Shown here: positions 56,501 through 64,000 of the stretch, in pieces
Layout of the letters: every line of letters begins with the position of its first letter
Numbering within the stretch: position 1 is the stretch's first letter
Assembly (NCBI GenBank): GCA_051954935.1
Contig: JBQCHG010000029.1
Span: forward strand, 9,869 to 73,868
DNA length: 64,000 nucleotides
Direction: 5' to 3'
Origin: 66-474 sp051954935
GTDB taxonomy: Bacteria > Pseudomonadota > Gammaproteobacteria > Xanthomonadales > Rhodanobacteraceae
The notes under the pieces: model-generated
The model's database searches: none
The model's input: the letters and a program-made list of their open reading frames with translations, nothing else
Told to the model about the DNA's origin: nothing
Program-made: the position numbers and the translations under genes

Positions 56501-57343
56501 ATGATGCACCGCCTGCTGTCTTCGTTCGCCGTTGCGGCCGTCGCCGCGCTTTCTGTTCCTTTTGCCGCGCATGCCGCAGATGCCACGGTAGGCAAATGGA
56601 GTGGCAGCGGCGAATTCGGTTTCGCCTCCTCGCGCGGCAACACGCATTCGGAAAATCTCAACGCCAAGCTCACGCTCAGCTACCAGGACGACACCTGGAA
56701 GGACGATTTCTTCCTGAACATGCTGCGCGCCAAGGGCGAGGTGAAGACACCGGTAGTGGTGGATGGTGTCACGACGGGTTACGCCAGCAGCTTCGATACG
56801 ACCGCCAACCGCTTCGAGGCCGGCGCTTCCAGCGGCTACAAGTTCAATCCGCGCAGCTATCTGGTCGGCGCGCTGCGCTACGACCACGACGATTTCGCCG
56901 CCAACCGCTGGGAACAGGTGGCGTCGCTGGGCTTCGGCTACATCGCGCTGAAGGATGCGCGCAGCGAGCTGTCGTTCGAGATCGGCCCCGGTTACAAGCG
57001 ATCGCAGCCGCAATACCTGGCCCAGGTCAACATTGCCACCACGCCACCGACGGTGATGCAGGTGCATCCGGCCGTGGAAACCCAAGCGATCGGCCGCGGC
57101 CTGGTGAACTTCAGGCATCGCATCACCGACAACACCAGCTTCGAGGACACCTTGCTCGCCGAATCCGGCACGCAGAACACGTTCTACCAGAACGACGCGG
57201 GGCTGGCGGTCAGCATGACCAAGGCACTGGCGCTGAAGCTCGGGTATGAAACCCGCTACAACAGCGAGATCGCGCCGGGCGCGGAGCACGCGGACCAGTT
57301 GTTCACCACGAACCTGGTGTACAGCTTCAGCGGCTCCAGGTAG
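56501..57343 (+). CDS. DUF481 outer-membrane beta-barrel protein
   Basis: This 280-residue protein has a signal peptide (about residues 1-25, ending AAHAA) and a DUF481 barrel with alternating strands: GSGEFGFASSRGNTHSENLN at the start, LVGALRYDHDDF, and a C-terminal strand TTNLVYSFSGSR. DUF481 (YdiY-like) proteins are salt- or acid-induced outer-membrane proteins of unknown function. ATGs at 56501 and 56504 both follow GAGGAGAG; the second has better spacing. The stop lies in a GTAGGAGCG element that looks like a third dispersed repeat type. Confidence 0.88.
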   Translation: MMHRLLSSFAVAAVAALSVPFAAHAADATVGKWSGSGEFGFASSRGNTHSENLNAKLTLSYQDDTWKDDFFLNMLRAKGEVKTPVVVDGVTTGYASSFDTTANRFEAGASSGYKFNPRSYLVGALRYDHDDFAANRWEQVASLGFGYIALKDARSELSFEIGPGYKRSQPQYLAQVNIATTPPTVMQVHPAVETQAIGRGLVNFRHRITDNTSFEDTLLAESGTQNTFYQNDAGLAVSMTKALALKLGYETRYNSEIAPGAEHADQLFTTNLVYSFSGSR

Positions 57344-57370
57344 GAGCGCGTCGGTGCGCGACAAGAGCGC
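57340..57370. repeat. GTAGGAGC-type dispersed element
   Basis: GTAGGAGCG followed by CGTCGGTGCGCGACAAGAGCG resembles the short repeats beginning GTAGGAGC that are scattered in xanthomonad and pseudomonad genomes. A related TTGTAGGAGCCGC lies at 8094-8106. The DUF481 stop codon is inside it. Confidence 0.45.
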
Positions 57371-57412
57371 CGACGCATGGCCGACAGTTCCCTGGCCACG
57401 GGAGCCAAGTTC

Positions 57413-58330
57413 CTAAAAGGTCGCGAGCAACCGATCGCCGCCCTGCTCGCGCATCAGCCGCGCGACTTCGTTCCCGAGTGATTGCGGATCGTCGCCGCGC
57501 GCCTGTGCGCGCAGCACGTGGCCGTTGCGCGCATCGCCCAGCATGCCGTGCAGACGAAGCCTATTGTTTTCGAACGTGCACCATGCTCCCAGCGGCAATG
57601 TGCAATCGCCGCCCAGCGCCGCGTTGAGCGCGCGTTCGGCGGCGGTGGTACGGCGCGTGACGGCATCGTCCAACGGCACCAGCAGGGCGGCAATGCGTGC
57701 GTCGTCCGTGCGCGTCTCCACCGCGATCGCGCCCTGTCCTGGCGCGGGCAACCATTCCGGCGGAGCCAGGCGCGCGCGGATGCGCGCATCCAGACCGAGC
57801 CGCTGCAAGCCCGCGGTCGCCAGCACGATCGCAGCGTAATCGCCCGCGTCCAGCTTCGCCAGCCGTGTGCCGACGTTACCGCGCAGATCGGCAATCTCCA
57901 GATCAGGCCGCCGTGCGCGCAATTGCGCTGCGCGGCGCAACGACGATGTCCCGACGCGAACGCCACGCGGCAACTCGTCGAGCGATGCGACCTCGTTGCT
58001 GACGAAGGCATCCGAACAGTCCGCGCGCGCGAGGACCGCACCGATCGCGAAGCCCGGTTCCAGGTTCGCCGGCATATCCTTCAGCGAATGCACCGCAATG
58101 TCGGCGCGCTGGTTCGTCAGCGCGATCTCCAGCTCCTTCAGGAACAGGCCCTTGCCACCGATCGCGGCCAGTGAGCGGTCCAGCACCTCGTCGCCGCGCG
58201 TGGACAGCGGCACCAGCTCCACCTGCAAATCGGGATGGGTCGCGCGCAGGCGCGCGGCGACGTGCTCGGCCTGCCAGAGTGCGAGCGGACTTTTGCGGGT
58301 GGCGATGCGGAGGATTTGCGAGGGCATCAT
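57413..58330 (-). CDS. hemC: Hydroxymethylbilane synthase (porphobilinogen deaminase)
   Basis: This 305-residue enzyme links four porphobilinogens in tetrapyrrole synthesis. It starts LRIATRKSPLALWQAEHVAA and has IAVHSLKDMP with the catalytic Asp, GTSSLRRAAQL with cofactor-binding Arg, and the dipyrromethane attachment Cys243 in LGGDCTLPLGA. The ATG at 58330 or 58327 is the start. It follows algZ-algR on the same strand, the same order as in Pseudomonas. Confidence 0.98.
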   Translation of the reverse strand: MMPSQILRIATRKSPLALWQAEHVAARLRATHPDLQVELVPLSTRGDEVLDRSLAAIGGKGLFLKELEIALTNQRADIAVHSLKDMPANLEPGFAIGAVLARADCSDAFVSNEVASLDELPRGVRVGTSSLRRAAQLRARRPDLEIADLRGNVGTRLAKLDAGDYAAIVLATAGLQRLGLDARIRARLAPPEWLPAPGQGAIAVETRTDDARIAALLVPLDDAVTRRTTAAERALNAALGGDCTLPLGAWCTFENNRLRLHGMLGDARNGHVLRAQARGDDPQSLGNEVARLMREQGGDRLLATF

Positions 58331-58411
58331 GCAAGTTTAAATGGATCGGATGCGGCAGGAGCGAGGTGGGCGGCGGAAGGCCCTCGCATCACTCGTCCGA
58401 TCCCAGTCGCT

Positions 58412-59116
58412 TCATCCAAGCAACAATTTCCGCACGGCCGCCAGGTTCCGCCGGCTGACTTCCGGCGCCTCGTCGGTGCCGGCAATCAGCGCATGCATCT
58501 CGCCATGCGCATCGCGTTTCAATCCCAGCAACCGCGCGGCGGGAACCAGGCAGTTGCGATGGATGCGCACGAAGCGGTCGGGGAAACTCGCCTCGATGCC
58601 TTTCAGCGAATCCTCGATCAGCAGGGTTTCGCCCGCGCGATGCACCGCCACGTACTTTTCGTCGGCAGTGAGATAAATCACGTCTTCCAGCGGGATCCTG
58701 ACCGGCGCACCACGCACGCGCGCGACCAGGGTCTCGCGCGGCACCGCGTGCTCGCGCGCGCGAAGTGCCTGGGCCCGCGCCAGTGCTTCGCGCAGGCGCT
58801 CGATGCGCACCGGTTTCAACAGGTAATCCGCAGCCCTCAGCTCATAAGCACTGAGCGCGTGCGCGTCGTAGGCGGTGCAGAAGATCAGTTGCGGCGGATG
58901 CGACAGGGTCTGCAGCCGCCGCGCCAGCATCAGGCCATCCATGCCCGGCATCGCGATGTCGCTCAGCAGCACGTCCGGCTTCAGGGCGATGCACTCGCGG
59001 AGCGCGGCTTCGCCATCGCCCACGCTGGCCACCACCTGCACGCCTTCGCACTCGGCGAGCAACGCGCTCATGCGCGCGCGCGCCAGCGGTTCGTCGTCGG
59101 CAATCAGGATGCGCAT
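58412..59116 (-). CDS. algR: AlgR-like LytTR response regulator
   Basis: This 234-residue regulator has a receiver domain (residues 1-115) with acidic Asp7/Asp8, phosphorylated Asp53 in LLSDIAMPGMDG and Lys in YLLKPV. The LytTR DNA-binding domain (about 130-232) contains IYLTADEKYVAVH and FVRIHRNCLVP. The ATG shares its A with the stop of the kinase gene upstream. In Pseudomonas, AlgR controls alginate, twitching and virulence. The targets here are unknown, though the window does hold a polysaccharide operon. Confidence 0.92.
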   Translation of the reverse strand: MRILIADDEPLARARMSALLAECEGVQVVASVGDGEAALRECIALKPDVLLSDIAMPGMDGLMLARRLQTLSHPPQLIFCTAYDAHALSAYELRAADYLLKPVRIERLREALARAQALRAREHAVPRETLVARVRGAPVRIPLEDVIYLTADEKYVAVHRAGETLLIEDSLKGIEASFPDRFVRIHRNCLVPAARLLGLKRDAHGEMHALIAGTDEAPEVSRRNLAAVRKLLLG

Positions 59117-60153
59117 CAGCTTGCACCCGGATCCGGCAATCGGACGATCACCACGTAGCGATCCTTGTCCACGATCGTTTCCAGGCTTGCGCGCGCGCCG
59201 AAATGATAGGCGATGCGCCGCCGCACGTTTTCCTGCGCGTGGCCATTGCGCCGGACCGGCGCGTTCTCCGGTAATGGATTCTCGATCTCGATTTCCACGC
59301 CGCCCGGCACGCGCCGGCCGCCGAGGCGCACCGTGCCCCCCTGCTGGCGCGGCTGGATGCCGTGATACACCGCGTTCTCGATCAGCGGCTGCAGCAACAG
59401 CGAAGGCATTTCCAGTTCCGCCGGCAGGTCGTCCAGGTCGCGTTCCACGCGCAGGCGCTGGCCCAGGCGCAATTGCTCGATGTCCAGATAGCGATCGGCC
59501 AGCGCCAACTCCTCGCGCAACGTGCTGGACCGCGCATCGGAGCCGAGCGCGGCGCGGAACAGCTCGGTCAGGTCTTCCACCGTGCGCTCGGCGGCATTCG
59601 GATCCACCCGCACCAGCGCGGCGACCGTGTTCATGCTGTTGAACAGGAAGTGCGGGCGGATGCGCGCCTGCAGCGCCTCGAACTGCGCCCGCGCCACCGC
59701 GTCCAGCCGGGCGCGCCACTCGGCCAGGACAAAGAGATAGCGCAGCAGCGCGGCGCCGAGCAGTGCGGCAAGCGCGGCATTGCCGAGAATGAATTTCGGC
59801 AGCGACGCGGGGGTCAGCCCTGTTCCGAGTGCGTGGTCCAGCCAGCCGACCAGCGCACTGGCGGACGCGACAATCGCTACCAGCACCGCGCATGCCAGCA
59901 TGTAGCCCATGCGCACAGGTAGCCGCGCGAACAGCGGCGAGGCCTTGCACAGCAGCAGCGCGCAGAGCAGCGCCAACCACACCGCGAACGCAGTCGCGGT
60001 GGTGAAGCCGCGGAAGCTCATTTGCGCGTCCGGCACCAGCGCCGCGATGACCACCACCAGTTCGGCGACGATCAGCAGCGCGAATACCGCCGGCAGGCCA
60101 CAGAACTGCGGCAGCGCGACGGTTTCATTGCGTTGTGCGGATTCGCCGGGCAC
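59116..60153 (-). CDS. algZ: AlgZ/FimS-like membrane sensor histidine kinase
   Basis: This 345-residue protein has four to five N-terminal membrane helices (about residues 12-150), then the His_kinase/LytS-type phosphoacceptor region IRPHFLFNSMNTVAALVR and an ATPase domain with LLQPLIENAVYHGIQP. It lacks an obvious large sensor loop, as in AlgZ. The GTG at 60153 has GGGAGAA upstream and is preferred to the longer frame starting at 60243. It is coupled to algR by a one-base stop/start overlap. Confidence 0.92.
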   Translation of the reverse strand: MPGESAQRNETVALPQFCGLPAVFALLIVAELVVVIAALVPDAQMSFRGFTTATAFAVWLALLCALLLCKASPLFARLPVRMGYMLACAVLVAIVASASALVGWLDHALGTGLTPASLPKFILGNAALAALLGAALLRYLFVLAEWRARLDAVARAQFEALQARIRPHFLFNSMNTVAALVRVDPNAAERTVEDLTELFRAALGSDARSSTLREELALADRYLDIEQLRLGQRLRVERDLDDLPAELEMPSLLLQPLIENAVYHGIQPRQQGGTVRLGGRRVPGGVEIEIENPLPENAPVRRNGHAQENVRRRIAYHFGARASLETIVDKDRYVVIVRLPDPGAS

Positions 60154-60185
60154 GCCGTTCTCCCAAACGCGCGCAGTATGCAATG

Positions 60186-60848
60186 TCAGGCGGTCAACCG
60201 CTCTCCCAACCAGTCCGCAAGATCGGAAATTTCCTGCGGGCACACCTGGTGCGCCATCGGGTAGCTGTGCCAGGCCAGCGGATGGCCGAAGTCGAGCAGG
60301 CGCTTGCGCGACATGTCACCGAGGATGAGCGGCACCACCGGGTCGAATGCGCCGTGCGCCATGAAGACGTGCGTGCGTGCATTCGCGGCGTGGCGCTCGG
60401 CTGCGACGATCTCCGCGATCGGCAGATACGTCGAAAGCGCGACGATGCCGCCCAGCGGCTGCCCATGGCGAATCCCGCCGGCCAGCGCGATCGCGCCGCC
60501 CTGCGAGAATCCGGCCAGGATCACGCGCCCGGCCGGCACGCCGCGTTCGGCCTCGCGGCCGATCAGCCACTCCACCTGTTCCATGGACTTGCGGATGCCG
60601 GCTTCATCCTGCTTCTGCGCGAGATCGAAACCGGCGATGTCGTACCAGGCGCGCATGCGCATGCCGGCGTTGATCGTGATCGGCCGCACCGGTGCGTGCG
60701 GAAACACGAACCGCAGCGGCGGCCAGCCTGCCCGCAGCAGTTGCGGCACGATGGGCACGAAATCATTGCCGTCGGCGCCGAGGCCGTGCAGCCAGACGAT
60801 GCTGTGCGTCGGGCGAGGCGCGGTTTCGCGCTCTATGCATTCCAGCAT
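60186..60848 (-). CDS. Carboxylesterase (phospholipase/carboxylesterase family, alpha/beta hydrolase)
   Basis: This 220-residue cytoplasmic esterase has the fold of Pseudomonas carboxylesterase II/EstB. It has SIVWLHGLGADGNDF (oxyanion region), the nucleophile Ser in LAGFSQGGAIAL, the acid in GAFDPVVP and the catalytic His in PMAHQV. The natural substrate is not known; family members hydrolyse short-chain esters or acyl-proteins. It is followed on the same strand by algZ after 32 bases, perhaps in one transcript. Confidence 0.92.
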   Translation of the reverse strand: MLECIERETAPRPTHSIVWLHGLGADGNDFVPIVPQLLRAGWPPLRFVFPHAPVRPITINAGMRMRAWYDIAGFDLAQKQDEAGIRKSMEQVEWLIGREAERGVPAGRVILAGFSQGGAIALAGGIRHGQPLGGIVALSTYLPIAEIVAAERHAANARTHVFMAHGAFDPVVPLILGDMSRKRLLDFGHPLAWHSYPMAHQVCPQEISDLADWLGERLTA

Positions 60849-61036
60849 CAGTGCGCTCCCTGGAGGAGACCGAGGCCGAACGCGGCAAGGAAGCGGGTCA
60901 TGGCGAAGCTCCGGAGGACACGGCGCCCGGCAGGGTAACGCCGATGTCCGCGATACGCACGCGCGCAGGACTTCCGGCGGTTGCGGACCTGCGGCGCGAA
61001 GCTATGCTCGCCACTTTTGCCCCGGAGTCCCACGTC

Positions 61037-63532
61037 ATGCGCCGAACCGTTCTCGCCGGCCTCGCCTTCGCACTCGTGTTCGCCTCGGCCCAGGCCGCCC
61101 CGCAGAACGCCCCCGTGCTGCCCACCGCGGCTTCGGTGCCGGCGAGCAGTCCGCTGACGCTGGAGCAGATCATGGCCGACCCGGACTGGATCGGGCCGCA
61201 GGTGGAAAACGCCTACTGGAGCGTGGACGGGCGCAGCGTGTACTTCAAGCTCAAGCGCAAGGGTTCTCAGATCCGCGACTTGTATCGCGTGAGCGCCGGC
61301 GGCGGCGCGCCGGAGAAACTGGGTGACGCGCAACTGTTGCTGGCCGACGGTTACCCGGTGTTCGATGCCGCCCACCACCGCGCCGCGTTCCTGCGCCACG
61401 GCGATGTCTTCGTGCGCGAGCTCGCGAGCGGCGAAACCCGCCAGCTCACCCGCAGCGACAGCCCGCGTTCGGAACTGCAGTTCTCGGCCGACGGTGGCAC
61501 CTTGAGCTGGCGCGAGGGCAAGTCCGACTGGATGGTGTGCGATCTCGCCAGCGGCGTGATCGGGCCCGTAGCGCAGGTCAAGGCGGAAAAGGATCCGCAA
61601 GCGCAGCAGCAGCCGGACCAGATGGAACGCCTGCAACTGCACCTGTTCTCCACCCTGCGCGAGATCAAGGCCAACAGCGAGGCGGAACGAGCGCGCGAGC
61701 AACTGCTCCAGCGCGAGGACGCCACGCGCGCGCCGGCGCCGTTCTATCTGGGCGACAAGGTGAAGATCGACTACACCTCGCTGTCGCCGGACGCGCGCTG
61801 GATGGTCGTGGCGACTTCGCCCAGGGATTACGATGCCGGCAAGCACCCGACCGTCACCCACTACGTCAACGACTCGGGCTACCCCGAAGCGGAAAAGGCA
61901 CGCACCTACGTCGGCCACAATAAGCCGGCACCGCAATCGCTGGTGCTGCTGGATCTGCGCCGGCACGCGCAATATCCGCTTTCGACGGACGACCTGCCCG
62001 GCATCCATGACGATCCGCTGAAGGCGCTGCGCGACGAGCGCATCGCGCAACTGAAGCAGGAAGGCCACGATGACGAAGCCAAGGCATTGGAGGCGCCGAA
62101 GACGCGGCCGGTCTCGCTGGGCTTCGTCATGGTCGGCGAAAGCGGCCACCCCGCGGTGGTGTGGAGCGACAACGGCAGCAACGTGGCCATCGAGCTGATG
62201 TCCAACGACCACAAGGACCGCTGGATCGCCACGGTGGATTTCGCCGGCCACAAGCTGGTGACCCAAAACCGCCTGACCGACCCCGCCTGGATCAACTGGA
62301 GCTTCAATGAACTGGGTTGGCTCCACGACAGCCGTACCCTGTGGTTCGTATCCGAAGCTTCGGGCTGGGCACAGTTGTACGTGAAGCCGCTGGACGGCAA
62401 GGCGCGCGCGTTGACCGGCACCGGCTATGAAGTGTCCAGCCCTGCCGTTTCGCCGGACGACAAGTGGTTCTACGTGCTGTCCAACAAGCAGGCGCCCTAC
62501 GACTACGACGTTTACCGCCTGCCGACTTCCGGCGGCGAACTGCAGCAGGTCACCCGTTACGAAGGGCTGTCCTGCTTCGAATGCAGTGCGCCGTTCGCGC
62601 TGTCGCCGGATGGTTCGAAGCTCGCGGTGCTGCATTCGAGCGCATATATCCCGCCGCAGCTTGCGGTGGTGGACAGCGATGGCTCCAATCCGCGTGACCT
62701 CACCGATACGCGCACGCCGGAATACAAGGCGATCCACTGGATCGAGCCGCAGTTCGTGAAAGTACCGAGCAGCCACGGCCCCTTCGGCATCTGGGCCAAG
62801 TATTACCAGCCGGCCAACTACGACACCTCGCACAAACATCCGGCCGTACTGTTCGTGCACGGCGCGGGCTATCTGCAGGACGTGACCAAGGGCTGGTCGT
62901 ACTACTTCCGCGAGCAGATGTTCAACAACCTGCTGGCGCAGGAAGGCTACGTGGTACTCGACATGGACTATCGCGCATCCGCCGGCTACGGCCGTGACTG
63001 GCGCGATGCGATCTACCAGCACATGGGCCATCCGGAACTGGAGGACCTGCTGGACGGCAAGGCCTGGCTGGTGAAGAACCACGACGTGGATCCGAAGCGC
63101 GTCGGCATCTATGGCGGTTCCTACGGCGGCTTCATGACCGAGATGGCGCTGCTGCGCGCGCCGGGCGAATTCGCCGCCGGCGCCGCACAACGCGCACCGT
63201 CGGACTGGACCAGCTACAACGACGACTACACCTCCGACATCCTCAATGATCCGCAGCTCGATCCCGAGGCCTACAAGGTCTCCTCGCCGATCGAGTACGC
63301 ACAGAACCTGCAGGATCCGCTGCTGATCAACCACGGCCTGATCGACGATAACGTGATGCCGGGTGATTCGATCCGCCTGTACCAGCGGCTGATCGAATTG
63401 CACAAGAAGAACTTCTGGATCTCGCTCTACCCGATGGAACGCCACGACTTCAAGCACGCCGATTCGTGGTACGACGAGTACCGGCGCATCCACGAATTGT
63501 TTTCAACGTACGTGCTGCCAGAGAAGGAGTGA
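61037..63532 (+). CDS. Secreted S9-family (prolyl-oligopeptidase/DPP IV type) serine peptidase
   Basis: This 831-residue enzyme has a signal peptide (about residues 1-20, ending FASAQA), a beta-propeller of about 550 residues and a C-terminal alpha/beta-hydrolase domain. The triad is visible: Ser about 695 in YGGSYGGFMTEM, Asp in GLIDDNVMP and His in MERHDFKHADSW. It probably cleaves oligopeptides in the periplasm. GGAG stands before the ATG at 61037. It is divergent from the carboxylesterase gene. Confidence 0.93.
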   Translation: MRRTVLAGLAFALVFASAQAAPQNAPVLPTAASVPASSPLTLEQIMADPDWIGPQVENAYWSVDGRSVYFKLKRKGSQIRDLYRVSAGGGAPEKLGDAQLLLADGYPVFDAAHHRAAFLRHGDVFVRELASGETRQLTRSDSPRSELQFSADGGTLSWREGKSDWMVCDLASGVIGPVAQVKAEKDPQAQQQPDQMERLQLHLFSTLREIKANSEAERAREQLLQREDATRAPAPFYLGDKVKIDYTSLSPDARWMVVATSPRDYDAGKHPTVTHYVNDSGYPEAEKARTYVGHNKPAPQSLVLLDLRRHAQYPLSTDDLPGIHDDPLKALRDERIAQLKQEGHDDEAKALEAPKTRPVSLGFVMVGESGHPAVVWSDNGSNVAIELMSNDHKDRWIATVDFAGHKLVTQNRLTDPAWINWSFNELGWLHDSRTLWFVSEASGWAQLYVKPLDGKARALTGTGYEVSSPAVSPDDKWFYVLSNKQAPYDYDVYRLPTSGGELQQVTRYEGLSCFECSAPFALSPDGSKLAVLHSSAYIPPQLAVVDSDGSNPRDLTDTRTPEYKAIHWIEPQFVKVPSSHGPFGIWAKYYQPANYDTSHKHPAVLFVHGAGYLQDVTKGWSYYFREQMFNNLLAQEGYVVLDMDYRASAGYGRDWRDAIYQHMGHPELEDLLDGKAWLVKNHDVDPKRVGIYGGSYGGFMTEMALLRAPGEFAAGAAQRAPSDWTSYNDDYTSDILNDPQLDPEAYKVSSPIEYAQNLQDPLLINHGLIDDNVMPGDSIRLYQRLIELHKKNFWISLYPMERHDFKHADSWYDEYRRIHELFSTYVLPEKE

Positions 63533-63563
63533 CGCGCTTGCGCGCGTCATGAAAAGCGTGCTG

Positions 63564-63591
63564 TCCCCTCTTCCGCAAACGGAAGAGGGGA
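63564..63591. repeat. Hairpin repeat between the S9 peptidase and SDR genes
   Basis: TCCCCTCTTCC (63564-63574) and GGAAGAGGGGA (63581-63591) form a perfect 11-bp stem with loop GCAAAC. It is close in sequence to the right DUF559 repeat (54307-54330), here without a DUF559 gene. It lies between convergent genes and could also assist termination. Confidence 0.75.
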
Positions 63592-63592
63592 C

Positions 63593-64000
63593 TCAGACCC
63601 GCCCCACCACCGGTATCAGCGCCCCCGTGATGGCGCTCGCCTGATCGGAGATCAGGAACAGGATCACGTCGGCGAGTTGCTGCGGCTTCACCCACTTGTC
63701 GAAATCGGCTTTCGGCATGTCGGCGCGGTTGGGCGGCGTGTCGATGATCGAGGGCAGCACGGCATTGACCGTGATGCCGCGTCCCTTGAGTTCTTCCGCC
63801 AGCGCCTCGGTGAAGCGCATCACGCCGGACTTGGAGGCGGTGTAGGCGCCGACGCCGGCACCGGCCTTCAACGCCGAATTCGCGCCGATGTTGATGATGC
63901 GGCCACCCGCTTGCAGATGCGGCAGCGCCGCCTGGCTGGCCGCGACCGCGGTGCGCAGGTTGATGCGATAGAGCAGGTCCCAGGTGTCGAGCTTGCCGTC
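63593..64000 (-). CDS. Short-chain dehydrogenase/reductase (N-terminal part off the right edge)
   Basis: The visible 135 C-terminal residues belong to a classical SDR that uses NAD(P)H. They include INLRTAVAASQAALPHLQ, the conserved Ser region INIGANSALKAG and the catalytic Tyr-x3-Lys in AYTASKSGVMRF. ITVNAVLPSIIDTPPNR follows, where many SDRs have VNxVxPG. The C-terminus SAITGALIPVVGRV is typical. The Rossmann start is beyond the window. The substrate is not visible. Confidence 0.9.
   Translation of the reverse strand, partial: DGKLDTWDLLYRINLRTAVAASQAALPHLQAGGRIINIGANSALKAGAGVGAYTASKSGVMRFTEALAEELKGRGITVNAVLPSIIDTPPNRADMPKADFDKWVKPQQLADVILFLISDQASAITGALIPVVGRV

Overview
The window is a high-GC gammaproteobacterial chromosome segment. 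Gene content and order point to the Xanthomonadales (Lysobacterales), most likely the Rhodanobacteraceae side. Markers are the PPi-dependent phosphofructokinase with a membrane H+-PPase, the order pcm-like/tolC/waaA, the order dsbD/tlpA/aroQ/accB/accC/prmA/DUF3426/fis/purH, DUF2782 beside polA, and algZ/algR/hemC. I see no tRNA, rRNA, CRISPR array, prophage or intact insertion sequence. This is inference from synteny and protein character; no database search was possible.

Layout. 1-3.8 kb: pyrophosphate metabolism (PPi-phosphofructokinase, H+-PPase, soluble PPase). 3.8-9.3 kb: a GT39-type membrane glycosyltransferase, a bacterioferritin-like protein, thiC and a TetR regulator. 9.3-19.3 kb: envelope genes (pcm-like, tolC, waaA, an LpxL-type acyltransferase, a WaaE-like transferase, an O-antigen ligase, a GT4 transferase, an ELM1-family protein) with a zinc-finger protein and a YceI protein among them. 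19.3-24.2 kb: glnE and an LtaS-like membrane sulfatase-fold protein. 24.2-30 kb: a four-gene exopolysaccharide operon (sugar-nucleotide epimerase, processive GT2, YaiO outer-membrane barrel, O-acyltransferase) headed by a perfect CRP/Clp box.

30-32.5 kb: groES-groEL under a CIRCE operator. 32.5-41.7 kb: cutA and the dsbD-to-purH housekeeping block, covering disulfide reduction, shikimate, fatty-acid, ribosomal-protein methylation and purine functions. 41.7-49 kb: DUF2782, polA, a probable C-rich small RNA after polA, a small membrane protein, uvrD and a WYL regulator. 49.3-56.3 kb: a predicted sulfite dehydrogenase (SoeABC-like) whose A and B genes are separated by a DASS-family transporter and by a DUF559 nuclease gene bracketed by inverted hairpin repeats. 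56.5-64 kb: a DUF481 protein, hemC, algR/algZ, a carboxylesterase, an S9 peptidase and a truncated SDR gene.

Several dispersed hairpin repeat families lie between genes. One carries CGTCAT/ATGACG borders, one has a CTCCCGC-GCGGGAG core, and one begins GTAGGAGC. The points most worth following up are the Clp-box exopolysaccharide operon, the repeat-bracketed DUF559 gene inside the sulfite dehydrogenase locus, and the small RNA behind polA.
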